Part shown: positions 43,583 through 52,431 of the stretch, in pieces
How the letters are laid out: each line of letters begins with the position of its first letter
Position numbering within the stretch: position 1 is the stretch's first letter
Assembly (NCBI RefSeq): GCF_039525805.1
Contig: NZ_BAAAHZ010000015.1
DNA: 64,000 bases
Strand: one strand, 5' to 3'
Source: Dietzia natronolimnaea
Lineage (GTDB): Bacteria; Actinomycetota; Actinomycetes; Mycobacteriales; Mycobacteriaceae
The notes under the pieces: model-generated
Told to the model about the DNA's origin: nothing
Databases searched by the model: none
Seen by the model: the letters and a program-made list of their open reading frames with translations, nothing else
Position numbers and translations under genes: made by a program

Positions 43583-46062
43583 CGCCGACGGTGGTCGAGT
43601 TCGACGAGGTCGCCGACGACCGCTACGGCGGGAAGGCCGCGGGGCTGGCCGAACTCCGGCGCCTCGGCCTGGACGTTCCCCGGGGGTTCGTGATCGCGGA
43701 CGCGTCGGATGACCTCGTCGTCGTCGACCTCTCCCGGTGGTTCGACCGCATGGCCGACGCCGACGCGACGCCGGTGGCCGTGAGGTCCTCGGCGGCCGGG
43801 GAGGACGGTGAGGACCACTCGTTCGCCGGCCAGTACGACACGGTGCTGGGCGTGGACTCCGCGGAGCGCTTCGTCGACGCCGTGCGCACGTGCGTGGCCT
43901 CGGTGGACTCCGGCCGCGCCGCGTCCTACCGCGCGGAGCCGGCGTCCACCGCGGCGTCCACCGCGACGGTCGGCACCGTGGCCGGCACCACGGCCGCGGA
44001 CACGGCCACGGACACCTCCCCGACGCCCATGCACCTGGTGGTGCAGCAGATGGTGGACGCGCGCGCCGCCGGCGTGGTGTTCACCGCGGACCCCACCAGC
44101 GGCCGGCGCGACCTCATGGTGATCGACGCGGTCGCCGGCCTGGGCGAGGCGCTGGTCGACGGATCGGCGTCGCCGGACCACCTCATCCTGGATTCCGGCG
44201 GCGGGGTGGCCGTCCGGGAGTACGACGACGACGAGGGGGTCCTGTCCCCGGAGGAGATCGCGGCCATCCGGTCGGGCGCCCTGCGTGCACAGCAGCACTG
44301 GGGCAGGCCGATTGACCTCGAGTGGGCGATCGACCGGGCAGGCAGGCTCTGGTGGTTGCAGGCCAGGCCCATCACGACCCTGCCCGCCGATCTCGGCGAG
44401 ATGGACTCCCCGCTGGCCGGCGAGGACCACGTCTACACGCGCTGCAACATCGGGGAGATGATGCCGGGGGCGTTCTGTCCGCTGACGGCGTCGGTCTCGG
44501 GGTTCGCGATCGACTACGCCATGCAGGCAATCCAAGTGGTGGCCCGGGCCCAGGCGAGCTACGACCAGCCGTGGCTGCAGGTGGGCTACTTCTCCGGGCA
44601 CATGTTCCTCAACCTCACCGAGGGCACCGCGCTGAGCTCGGGCATCGTGGGCAACTCTCTCGAGCAGTTCTCCACCTCGATCTGCGGACGGGTGGTCGAG
44701 GAGTTGGTACCCAAGCCGCCCAAGCCGTTCCTGCGCAGGCTCGGCAACACCATCCGCCTGTCCTCCCACGCGCTGTCGGCGGGCCCGGCGATCCGGCGGT
44801 TGGAGGGACAGATCGCCGCCTGGCGGGTCCCGACCAGCGAGGACCCGCGGCTGGTGATGGAGCAGTTGGAGGCCGGCGTCGAGCAGTACTGCGACGTGAC
44901 GCTGACCCATGTGCGCTCGTCCTCGCGCGCCGCGGTCGCCGCCAACATCCTCGAGAGTGTACTGATGAAGCAGGCGGTCAAGGCCGGCCGCAGCGAGGAC
45001 TCCGGCCGCACCGACGCGGCGCGGCTCATGGCCGGCGCCTCCGAGGTGGAGAGCGCGGTGATGCTGGAGCAGCTGGACTCGGTGGTCCGCGCCATCGCCG
45101 CCGACCCCCCGGCCGCCGAGGGGTTCCTCGCCGCGGATCCCGGCGACGCGGTCACCACCCTCCGGGCCTCGACCAGTGCCGCGGGCGAGCGACTGCGGGG
45201 GTTCCTGGCCCGTCATGGTCACCGCGGCTACCGCGAGCTGTGCATGCGCGATGCCTCCTGGGCCGAGGATCCGGAGGGGCTCGGGGCCATGATGCAGGTG
45301 ATGGTGCGGTCGGCGCAGGTCTCGCCCGAGCGGATCGGGTCCGCCGCGGATGCGGGCGTGGACGAGCCCGGCTCCCCCGTCATCCGACTGCTCGCCCGGT
45401 TCGCGCAGGAGGGGGCTCGCGGGCGCGAGGAGACCAAGGCCAAGATGGCGCTGATGGCGCACGCGCTCAAGCGGGGCTACCGCCACCTCGGAGAGGTGCT
45501 GGCCGCCGCCGGGCGACTACCCGACGCCGACCTGGTGTTCTTCTTCGACCGTGCTGAGCTGGCCCGGATCGTCGGGGCGGGCGACACCGAGGGGGCGGGC
45601 GAGATCGGCGATCTGGTCCGGAGCGCCCTCAAGCGCCGGGAGGCGCTGGCGTTCCAGGACGTCCTGGAGTTCCCCGACGTGTCGGTCGGCCGCCCGGTCC
45701 CGCTGATCGCCCGACCCCCGCGCGAGGCGGCGGGTGGCGAGATCATCGGCCGACCCGCGAGCCGCGGATCCGTGGAGGGCGTGGTGCGCGTGGCGAGGTC
45801 CATCGTCGACGCCCGCGAGGTGCAGCCGGGGGAGATCCTGGTCGCGCCCGTCACGGACGTGGGCTGGACGCCGTACTTCACGGTGATCGCGGCGCTGGTC
45901 ACCGACATCGGCAGTTCGGTCTCCCACGGGGCCGTGGTCGCGCGCGAGTACGGCCTGCCCTGCGTGGTCAACACCCTGGTGGCCACGCAGACGTTGCGGA
46001 CCGGAGACCGTGTCCGCGTGGACGGGGACCGGGGGGTGGTGACGCGGCTCGACCAGTCGTGA
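43579..46062 (+). CDS. Rifampin-phosphotransferase-like / PEP synthase-like enzyme
   Basis: 827 residues. Residues 1-330 are an ATP-grasp PPDK-N domain (YGGKAAGLAELRRLGLDVP, AVRSSAAGEDG, DLEWAIDRAGRLWWLQARPI), interrupted by a low-complexity Ala/Thr insert at about 120-150. A middle domain starts at YTRCNIGEMMPGAFCPLT, a motif of RPH-type enzymes. The C-terminal swivelling domain has the phospho-His783 in SSVSHGAVVAREYGLP. RPH-type enzymes move the beta-phosphate of ATP to a hydroxyl. It is not a true PEP synthase because the PEP-binding barrel is absent. Target unknown. Confidence 0.82.
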   Translation: MTPTVVEFDEVADDRYGGKAAGLAELRRLGLDVPRGFVIADASDDLVVVDLSRWFDRMADADATPVAVRSSAAGEDGEDHSFAGQYDTVLGVDSAERFVDAVRTCVASVDSGRAASYRAEPASTAASTATVGTVAGTTAADTATDTSPTPMHLVVQQMVDARAAGVVFTADPTSGRRDLMVIDAVAGLGEALVDGSASPDHLILDSGGGVAVREYDDDEGVLSPEEIAAIRSGALRAQQHWGRPIDLEWAIDRAGRLWWLQARPITTLPADLGEMDSPLAGEDHVYTRCNIGEMMPGAFCPLTASVSGFAIDYAMQAIQVVARAQASYDQPWLQVGYFSGHMFLNLTEGTALSSGIVGNSLEQFSTSICGRVVEELVPKPPKPFLRRLGNTIRLSSHALSAGPAIRRLEGQIAAWRVPTSEDPRLVMEQLEAGVEQYCDVTLTHVRSSSRAAVAANILESVLMKQAVKAGRSEDSGRTDAARLMAGASEVESAVMLEQLDSVVRAIAADPPAAEGFLAADPGDAVTTLRASTSAAGERLRGFLARHGHRGYRELCMRDASWAEDPEGLGAMMQVMVRSAQVSPERIGSAADAGVDEPGSPVIRLLARFAQEGARGREETKAKMALMAHALKRGYRHLGEVLAAAGRLPDADLVFFFDRAELARIVGAGDTEGAGEIGDLVRSALKRREALAFQDVLEFPDVSVGRPVPLIARPPREAAGGEIIGRPASRGSVEGVVRVARSIVDAREVQPGEILVAPVTDVGWTPYFTVIAALVTDIGSSVSHGAVVAREYGLPCVVNTLVATQTLRTGDRVRVDGDRGVVTRLDQS

Positions 46063-46381
46063 GCTCTGCTCGGTGTCTCGACAACACCTGTGCGGGTCCT
46101 GCGCGTGTCGCGGCTGACCCGGTGCGCACTTGGCCAGAACGACTGTGCGCCAGAGCAGGTCATGCCACACTGCAGAGAGCGACGAGCGTCGCAGATCGGG
46201 ACTCCCGTGAGCTCCGATGCGGCGCCCGACAGCCTCGGCCGCATCCCCTCCCCCTCCCCAGACTCGGCTTCCCTCCCCGAGTGTCGGCTCGAGGCCCTCG
46301 CCACCGTGGTGATCGCCGCCGCGACACGTCGTGTCGGCCACCGCGGATCCCCCACGACTTCTCCACCGAGAGGACCACATC
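46063..46381. other. 319-bp intergenic region with a perfect palindrome
   Basis: No gene is apparent; open frames lack ribosome sites. CGACACG-T-CGTGTCG (46322-46336) is a perfect 7-1-7 inverted repeat, 45 bp before the SDR start, and may be an operator. The start of the SDR is preceded by the weak site gagagga. Confidence 0.6.
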
Positions 46382-47224
46382 ATGGCAGGAAGACTGGACG
46401 GCAAGGTCGCCTTCATCACCGGCGCCGCGCGAGGACAGGGGCGCAGCCACGCGGTACGGCTCGCCGAGGACGGCGCGGACATCATCGCGGTGGACATCTG
46501 CGCACCGATCGCCTCGCTCGAGGGCTTCTACTCGCTTCCGACACAGGAGGACCTCGACGAGACCGTGCGCCTGGTCGAGGCACAGGGGCGCCGCATCGTC
46601 GCCCGCGTCGCCGACGTCCGCGACCTGCCGGCACTCACCGACGCGGTGTCGGCCGGGGTCGCCGAACTGGGGAGCGTCGACATCATCGTGGCGAACGCCG
46701 GCATCTTCACCTTCGGCCAGGAGACCCACAAGATCGAGCAACAATCCTGGAACGACATCCAGGACATCAATCTCACCGGCGTCTGGCACACCTATGCGGC
46801 GGCAGCCGAGCACCTCCTCGCCGCCGGCCCGGGCGGGTCGGTCATCATCATCTCCTCGCTCGCCGGCTTCAAGGGCCTGGCGAACGTGGCCGCGTACACC
46901 GCCGCCAAGCACGGCATCGTCGGTCTGATGAAGGTCCTGGCCAACGAACTCGGCCCGCACGGCATCAGGGTCAATACCATCCATCCCAACTCCATCGACA
47001 CACCGATGGTCAAGAACGCCAGGACCTACGGGCTCTTCCGGCCGGACCTGGACGACCCGCAGGCCGAGGACGCCCACGACGCCTTCGCCGGACTCAACCC
47101 CATGGGCAAGGCGTGGATCGAGTCGATCCACGTGTCCAACGCCGTCGCCTGGTTGGCCTCGGACGAGGCCTACTACGTCTCGGGCGGTGAGATCCCGGTC
47201 GACGGCGGCGCATCGGTCCACTGA
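46382..47224 (+). CDS. Mycofactocin-type short-chain dehydrogenase
   Basis: 280 residues. VAFITGAARGQGRSHAVRLA and DIIAVDICAPIAS, followed by an insertion (EGFYSLPTQEDLDETVR), are the hallmarks of the SDR subfamily with non-exchangeable NAD re-oxidised through mycofactocin. The active site is SSLAGFKG with YTAAKHG. HPNSIDTPMVKN is also subfamily-typical. It stands alone behind an intergenic palindrome. Probably oxidises an alcohol or carveol-like substrate; mycofactocin genes are not in the window. Confidence 0.88.
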   Translation: MAGRLDGKVAFITGAARGQGRSHAVRLAEDGADIIAVDICAPIASLEGFYSLPTQEDLDETVRLVEAQGRRIVARVADVRDLPALTDAVSAGVAELGSVDIIVANAGIFTFGQETHKIEQQSWNDIQDINLTGVWHTYAAAAEHLLAAGPGGSVIIISSLAGFKGLANVAAYTAAKHGIVGLMKVLANELGPHGIRVNTIHPNSIDTPMVKNARTYGLFRPDLDDPQAEDAHDAFAGLNPMGKAWIESIHVSNAVAWLASDEAYYVSGGEIPVDGGASVH

Positions 47225-47233
47225 CGTCCCGAT

Positions 47234-47301
47234 CCGTGGCCGCCAGCGTGCCGTGACCGACACTGCGCCGTGACCGACACTGCGCGCTGAAGCGGCCACG
47301 G
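47234..47301. terminator. Inverted repeat enclosing a 17-bp tandem repeat between convergent genes
   Basis: ccgtggccgc (47234-47243) is perfectly complementary to gcggccacgg (47292-47301). Inside lie two perfect copies of gccgtgaccgacactgc (47250-47266 and 47267-47283). The element begins ten bases after the SDR stop and ends ten bases before the end of the convergent ABC ATPase gene, so a bidirectional terminator is likely. Confidence 0.7.
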
Positions 47302-47310
47302 CCGGTCGGC

Positions 47311-48366
47311 CTACCTCGGGTAGACGAACCCGCGCCTCACCCGCGCGCCGCGCGCGGCCGGGGACGTCTCGTCGACACCCGTGGTCAGCACGCGCAGTTC
47401 GAGGTCACCGGACCGGCAGATGACCGTACGACCACGACGCCCGTAGAGACTGGTGACCACCTCGACGGGCAAGACACCGTCGCCGGTGGGAAGATCCACC
47501 AGCTCCACACCGTCGGGCGGGAGTGCGAGGTGAGCGGGGCCCTCGACGTGTCCGGACGGGAAATCCAGCGCGTCGAGCTGAACGACGACCCTGCCGTCGT
47601 CCGAGCGGAACCGGCCGTCGCCCATGCTGCCGGCCACGCAGGTCGCGTCGTGCAGGAACCGCGCCACGAACTCGCTGTTCGGCGAGGCATCGAGTTCCGC
47701 GGGCGACCCCACCTGCACGAGTCGGCCCCGGTTGAGCACGGCGACCTGGTCCCCGATCGCCAGCGCCTCGTCACGGTCGTGCGTCACGTGGACCATCGTG
47801 AGTTCATACTCCGCGGCGAGCCTGCGCAGCATGAGCCGCAGGCTCGCCCGCAACGGCTCGTCCAGGGCCGAGAGCGCCTCGTCGAGCAGCAGGACGGCGG
47901 GCCGTACGACGAGCGCCCGGGCCAGTGCGACCCGCTGTCGCTGGCCGCCCGAGAGGGTGTCCGGCGCGCGGTCGGCCAGGTCCCCCAGCTCGACGGTCGC
48001 GAGCACCTCCGCCACGCGCGCCTCGCGATCCGACCGATTCCAGCGGGCACGCCTGAGCGGGTAGGCCACGTTCTCGGCGACGGTCATGTGCGGCCACACC
48101 GCGTGGTGCTGGAAGACCATGCCCAGTCCCCGGCGCTCGGGCGGCACCATGACGCCGTCGCCCACCAGCACTCGGTCCCCCACCCGGATGGTGCCGGCGT
48201 CCGGGGTGGCGAAGCCCGCCACCGCCCGCAGGAACGTCGACTTGCCGGAGCCGGACGGGCCGACGAGGGCCAGGATCCGACCGGCGTCCACGCGGAGGTC
48301 GACCGAATCGAGGGCACGCGTGGTGCCGAAGCGCACGCTCACCCCTGTGGCGTCGAGTTCAGACAT
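47311..48366 (-). CDS. ABC importer ATPase (Fe3+/AEP/sulfate type)
   Basis: 351 residues. Walker A GPSGSGKST, signature LSGGQRQRVALARAL, and a Walker B/D-loop reading LLLDEALSALDEPLR, where the usual Pro after DE is Ala. The switch His is in HVTHDRDEALAIGD. The last 110 residues are a TOBE-like regulatory domain. The start overlaps the permease stop by eight bases. It energises the permease encoded just upstream. Confidence 0.9.
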   Translation of the reverse strand: MSELDATGVSVRFGTTRALDSVDLRVDAGRILALVGPSGSGKSTFLRAVAGFATPDAGTIRVGDRVLVGDGVMVPPERRGLGMVFQHHAVWPHMTVAENVAYPLRRARWNRSDREARVAEVLATVELGDLADRAPDTLSGGQRQRVALARALVVRPAVLLLDEALSALDEPLRASLRLMLRRLAAEYELTMVHVTHDRDEALAIGDQVAVLNRGRLVQVGSPAELDASPNSEFVARFLHDATCVAGSMGDGRFRSDDGRVVVQLDALDFPSGHVEGPAHLALPPDGVELVDLPTGDGVLPVEVVTSLYGRRGRTVICRSGDLELRVLTTGVDETSPAARGARVRRGFVYPR

Positions 48367-49975
48367 TCAGCTTCCCTGTCTCCGAGTCGGATCTGGTGAA
48401 CCGCGACCCGAACACTGCCAGCACCACCAGGCCCACCAGCATGAGGATCACCGAGAGCGCGGACGAGGCGTTGACGTCGCCGGCCCTCTGGTACTGGAAG
48501 ATCACCACACCGAGGGTCTGCGTCCCCGGCGAGACGAGTAGCACCGACAGGGTCAGCTCGCGCACGGCCGTGACGGCGACCATGATCGCGCCGATCCCCG
48601 CGGCCGGCAGGGCCAGACGCACACTGGTGTCGAGGTGCGCCCGGAACGGTCCCGCCCCGCCGATCCTCGCGGCCTCCTCCATCGAGGAGTGCATGCCGGC
48701 CAGCGGTCCGCGCACCGTCTGGACCACGATCGCCGCGAACGCGGTGACGTAGGCACCGAGGATCACCCACCCGGTGTTGTAGAGCCCCGTGTACCGGCCG
48801 AGGATGAGCCAACCCGTGGCGATGACCAGTCCGGGAACCGCCTGCGGGAGCAGCACCGTCAACAGCATCGGCTCCCTGTCGGCACGGGCGAGCCGGGTGG
48901 TGAACAGGCCCACCGCGAGACCGAGGATCCCGCAGAGGACCCCGGCCCCGATGGAGAGGACCACCGAGTTGGTGGCTCCGTTGATCGTCTGCGCGGAGGA
49001 GAGCACGCGCTGGTAGTTGTCCAGCGTCATGGTCTCGAAGGTCAGCGGCACCCCTGGGGCCGGCAGGAGGGACCTGACCACGAGGCCGGCCAGCGGGGCC
49101 ACGGTGGTGACGAGACCGAAGACCCAGGCCACGGCCGAGATCCCGGCCCGCGACCGCCCGAGCGACATCGGGTCGAACTCCCGCCCGGACCCGCCGAACT
49201 CCACGACCCGCTTCGATATCCGACGGTCGAGGATCGTGCCGATCACGCCCAACACCAGCAGGATGATGCCGATCTGTGAGACCACCTGCAGCGGCGAGTC
49301 CACGGTCCCGGACTCGAGGTACCGGTAGACCATCGTCGACAGTGTGTCGAGACCGCCGGGGACGCCCACGATGATCGGGATGCCGAAGTCGCCGATGCTA
49401 CTGACGAAGGTCAGCGTGAACGCCGCCGCGATCGCCGGACGGATGAGCGGCAGCGTCACGTCCAGTTGGGTCCGCAGGGGTGTGGCACCACCCATGCGCG
49501 CGGCCTCGACCAGGTCCGCGGGGATCCTGCGCAGCGCCGCGGCCACCACGAAGTAGGCGACGGGATAGCTGTGCAGCGTCAGGAGGAACGCCACGCCCGA
49601 GAACCCGTAGAAGTCCCAGGGCGCGAACCCCAGCGTGCGGTCGATGAGCCCACCCCGGGTGACCAGTCCCGTCCACGCGATCGCGCCGATGAACGGGGGC
49701 ACGAACAGCGGCGTGAGCAGCAGCAGCTTGAGCGGCCCGCGCCCGGCCAGGTCGGTCCGGTCCAGCAGGAACGCCATCACCGTGCCGATCACGACCGCCC
49801 CGACCGCCGCCGCGAGCGAGGTCGTCACGCTGTTCACCGCGGCCTGCACGATGCCACCGTCGAGCAGGAGCGGCAGGTGGTTGGCCCCGAAGCCGAGCGA
49901 GACGACGAGGGCCAGCGGGAGGACCGCGACCCCGAGGAGCCACGACCAGAGGACGATCCGGATCGGCAGGGTCAC
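48359..49975 (-). CDS. Fused two-domain ABC permease (FbpB type)
   Basis: 538 residues with about 12 helices in two halves. Each half has an EAA loop (DLVEAARMGGATPLRTQLDV and SSMEEAARIGGAGPFRAHLD). Such fused permeases serve ferric iron, 2-aminoethylphosphonate or thiamine importers. The GTG at 49975 gives a short cytoplasmic N-terminus before the first helix, with only a weak ribosome site; the open frame runs further upstream through the binding-protein gene in another frame. Confidence 0.88.
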   Translation of the reverse strand: MTLPIRIVLWSWLLGVAVLPLALVVSLGFGANHLPLLLDGGIVQAAVNSVTTSLAAAVGAVVIGTVMAFLLDRTDLAGRGPLKLLLLTPLFVPPFIGAIAWTGLVTRGGLIDRTLGFAPWDFYGFSGVAFLLTLHSYPVAYFVVAAALRRIPADLVEAARMGGATPLRTQLDVTLPLIRPAIAAAFTLTFVSSIGDFGIPIIVGVPGGLDTLSTMVYRYLESGTVDSPLQVVSQIGIILLVLGVIGTILDRRISKRVVEFGGSGREFDPMSLGRSRAGISAVAWVFGLVTTVAPLAGLVVRSLLPAPGVPLTFETMTLDNYQRVLSSAQTINGATNSVVLSIGAGVLCGILGLAVGLFTTRLARADREPMLLTVLLPQAVPGLVIATGWLILGRYTGLYNTGWVILGAYVTAFAAIVVQTVRGPLAGMHSSMEEAARIGGAGPFRAHLDTSVRLALPAAGIGAIMVAVTAVRELTLSVLLVSPGTQTLGVVIFQYQRAGDVNASSALSVILMLVGLVVLAVFGSRFTRSDSETGKLNV

Positions 49976-50021
49976 GGGAGCACCGGGGGTCGGGGGTGGG
50001 GACGGTGGCGGACGCGTGGCG

Positions 50022-51068
50022 TCAGCGGATCGCCTCGTTGAACGCGGACACGGCGGCGGCCTGGTTCTGGGCGATCGCCTCGAGGTTCTGGTCGAACAGC
50101 GCGATCTGGTCCAGGGACGGCGCGTCCTCCGGGGTTCCCACGTCGTCGCGGACCGGCAGGTAGTTCTGCTCGACGGCGATCTCCTGGCCACGCGTGGAGA
50201 CGACGAAGTCGAGGAACAGCTGGGCCGCCTCGGGGTCCTGTGCGTCGGCGAACACCGCGCCCGGCTGGGTGATGTACGGGACCCCCTCGTCGGGGTAGCT
50301 GACCCCGATCGGCGAGCCCGCCGCGGCCAGGTCGCGCACGAGGTAGTCCACCACGATGCCGATCGGGCGCGATCCCTCGGCGACGGCCTGGGCCACCGGA
50401 CCGTTCGACTCCGCGACCTGGGGGGTGTTCGCGCCCAAGGCCCGGATCCACTCCGGGCCGAGGTCCGGGCGCAGGCTCCACGCCGAGGCGTTGAACGCGG
50501 CCGCGCCGGAGATGTCCGGGTTGGGCAGGACGATCTGCCCGGCGTACTCCGGCTCGGCGAGCTCGGCCCACGAGGTCGGCGGCTCGTCGACGTCGTTCGT
50601 GTTGTAGGCGATCACGGTGGGGATGATGCGGGTCCCCACGTAGTAGCCGTCGGGGTCCACCGCGACCTCGACCAGAGCGTCGGGGTCGCTCGGCGTGAAC
50701 TCGCGGAACAGGTCCTGCTCCTTGTACCCCTCGAACGTCGGGACGTCGGCGGCCAGCAGCACATCGGCGCCGATCTGCCCCGTGGCCTGCTCCGCCGCGA
50801 TGCGGGCGCGCAGGTCACCGGTCCCGGCGCGGAACACCTCGACCGTGATGTCGGGCTGCTCCTCGTTGAAGGCCGCGATGATCTCGTCGATCTTCGCCTG
50901 GGGCTCGGAGGTGTACAGGGTGACGGTGCCGGTGACCCCGTCCCCGCTCGCCGTGGTCTCGCCTCCGTCGTCGGGCTCGGCGCACGCCGTGAGCGTGAGG
51001 GCGCCGGCCACCGCCAGGGCGGCTGCCCGGGTCAGGAAACGCGTACCGATTCGAGCGGTCGTTGTCAT
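50022..51068 (-). CDS. ABC substrate-binding lipoprotein (Fe3+/AEP family)
   Basis: 348 residues. Lipobox LTAC at about residues 26-29, then VTLYTSEPQAKIDEII and ADVLLAADVPTFEGYKEQD, typical of class F ferric-iron and 2-aminoethylphosphonate binding proteins. YYVGTRIIP and ARG/YVD-type residues are candidates for ligand contact. First gene of the three-gene import operon (binding protein, permease, ATPase). I cannot tell iron from phosphonate; there is no phosphonate enzyme gene nearby. Confidence 0.88.
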   Translation of the reverse strand: MTTTARIGTRFLTRAAALAVAGALTLTACAEPDDGGETTASGDGVTGTVTLYTSEPQAKIDEIIAAFNEEQPDITVEVFRAGTGDLRARIAAEQATGQIGADVLLAADVPTFEGYKEQDLFREFTPSDPDALVEVAVDPDGYYVGTRIIPTVIAYNTNDVDEPPTSWAELAEPEYAGQIVLPNPDISGAAAFNASAWSLRPDLGPEWIRALGANTPQVAESNGPVAQAVAEGSRPIGIVVDYLVRDLAAAGSPIGVSYPDEGVPYITQPGAVFADAQDPEAAQLFLDFVVSTRGQEIAVEQNYLPVRDDVGTPEDAPSLDQIALFDQNLEAIAQNQAAAVSAFNEAIR

Positions 51069-51285
51069 TGTGTCGTGAACTCCTCAGATGCTGACTGGCC
51101 GCGGTGATCCGCGACGGTCCACCATGACATCCCAGGATTCTCCCCCAGTTCCGTGGGCCTGAACGCCGGATGAACAACGCGGGTGGACCCGGCCCTGGAG
51201 CGTCCGGCGGGCCGGTGATGTGGCGCTGGCCGCCGGCCCGAGGTCGAGCGACCTGCGAACCGCCCCACAGGCGGCCCGACCGCGC

Positions 51286-51291
51286 TAGATT
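51286..51291 (+). promoter_or_regulatory. -10 element TAGATT upstream of the HdeD-like gene
   Basis: A good -10 hexamer in an AT-richer island (tagattaattt) about 55 bp before the ATG at 51347. No clear -35. Confidence 0.4.
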
Positions 51292-51346
51292 AATTTCCGT
51301 TGATCGCAACCGCGACCATCCGCCTCTCACGAGCGAGGTCCCCAGA

Positions 51347-51913
51347 ATGACCACGTCCACCGCCCCTCGATCCACCGTCTCCCAGGCCTCCAAGGCCGTG
51401 CGTCTCGCACTGCTGATCGGTGGCCTCCTCGCCATCGGCTTCGGTATCGCCGTTCTTCTCTGGCCCGCCAAGACCGCCGTCGCCATCACCGGGGTGCTCG
51501 CCGTCTACGCCATCATCGCGGGCGTCGTCTACGCCTCCATCGGGCTCCTGGCCACCAGCCACGGGACGGGCAGCCGGGTGGGCCACGTCCTGTTGGGCCT
51601 GCTCTGGGTCATCGCCGGCGCCTACGCCTTCGTCTCGCTCCAGGAGTCCGCGGCGTTCCTCGCCGTCTTCATCACCGTGATGATCGGCGTCATGTGGATC
51701 GTCGAGGGGTTCACCGCCCTGTTCACCCTCGGGGAGTCCGGTGCGAAGGGCGTGACGATCGTGTTCGCGATCATCTCGGTGCTCGCCGGCGTCTCGCTGC
51801 TGAGCACCCCGGTCTGGGGCGCCGGCTTCCTGTGGTGGCTGCTCGGAATCTCGCTCATCGTGCTCGGGGCGCTGAACGTCTTCCGCGCGATGTCCGGCAA
51901 GGGCTCACGCTGA
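51347..51913 (+). CDS. HdeD-like (DUF308) membrane protein
   Basis: 188 residues and six hydrophobic helices in three pairs, the DUF308/HdeD layout. Typical family segments are FGIAVLLWPAKTAVAITGVLAVYA and VGVMWIVEGFTALF-like motifs. HdeD proteins are linked to acid or envelope stress in enterobacteria, but the actinobacterial members are uncharacterised. The ATG at 51347 fits the hydrophobic profile; the longer open frame upstream is not used. Confidence 0.82.
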   Translation: MTTSTAPRSTVSQASKAVRLALLIGGLLAIGFGIAVLLWPAKTAVAITGVLAVYAIIAGVVYASIGLLATSHGTGSRVGHVLLGLLWVIAGAYAFVSLQESAAFLAVFITVMIGVMWIVEGFTALFTLGESGAKGVTIVFAIISVLAGVSLLSTPVWGAGFLWWLLGISLIVLGALNVFRAMSGKGSR

Positions 51914-51982
51914 GCCCACGCACAGGCGCGCTCCCGGCTTCTGCCACCGCCGCGGGGTCCGCGGACCTCGTCGTCGTCGCTC

Positions 51983-52405
51983 TCACCCGGTCCCGCCCGA
52001 CGCCCCTCGTCGGGGTGTCGGGCTCGGGGCGCCCGGGGACGGGGACCTCGGGGTGCACCAGATCACGGCGATCCCGGTGACCAGATAGACCACCTGCAGG
52101 ACGTGGAAGCCGCGGATCGAGGCGATCTCCGCGATGATCCACACCACCATGATCCACCCGGACAGGATGCTGGCCGCCTGCCATCCGGCGCTCCGCTTGA
52201 GCATCACCGTCGCGGCGACAAGGGCGCTGCCGCCCACGATCGCGAGCAGGATCACGCCGGCGAAGTAGACGGTGGGGAAATCGGTGTGCTCGACCCACGA
52301 CGGCTCGTCGGGGATCACGCCGGTCATGAGCGCGAGCCCACCGCCGACCGCGGTGACGCCATTGAAGATCAACAATCCGAGCAGGACCCTGGAGACTGCG
52401 TTCAT
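51983..52405 (-). CDS. Small membrane protein of unknown function
   Basis: 140 residues with four predicted helices (near residues 5-30, 50-70, 78-98 and 105-120) and a Pro/Ser/Arg-rich tail. Not assigned to a family. It starts 26 bp after the MHS transporter stop on the same strand, so the two may be co-transcribed; TAGGAT eight bases before the ATG also allows a leaderless start of its own. Confidence 0.7.
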   Translation of the reverse strand: MNAVSRVLLGLLIFNGVTAVGGGLALMTGVIPDEPSWVEHTDFPTVYFAGVILLAIVGGSALVAATVMLKRSAGWQAASILSGWIMVVWIIAEIASIRGFHVLQVVYLVTGIAVIWCTPRSPSPGAPSPTPRRGASGGTG

Positions 52406-52431
52406 ACGCGCCGATCCTATGGGCTCGCGGG

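Noticed and set aside
43579..46062. Annotation as phosphoenolpyruvate synthase
   Set aside because: The PEP/pyruvate-binding barrel is missing, and the order ATP-grasp, middle domain, phospho-His is that of rifampin-phosphotransferase-like enzymes.
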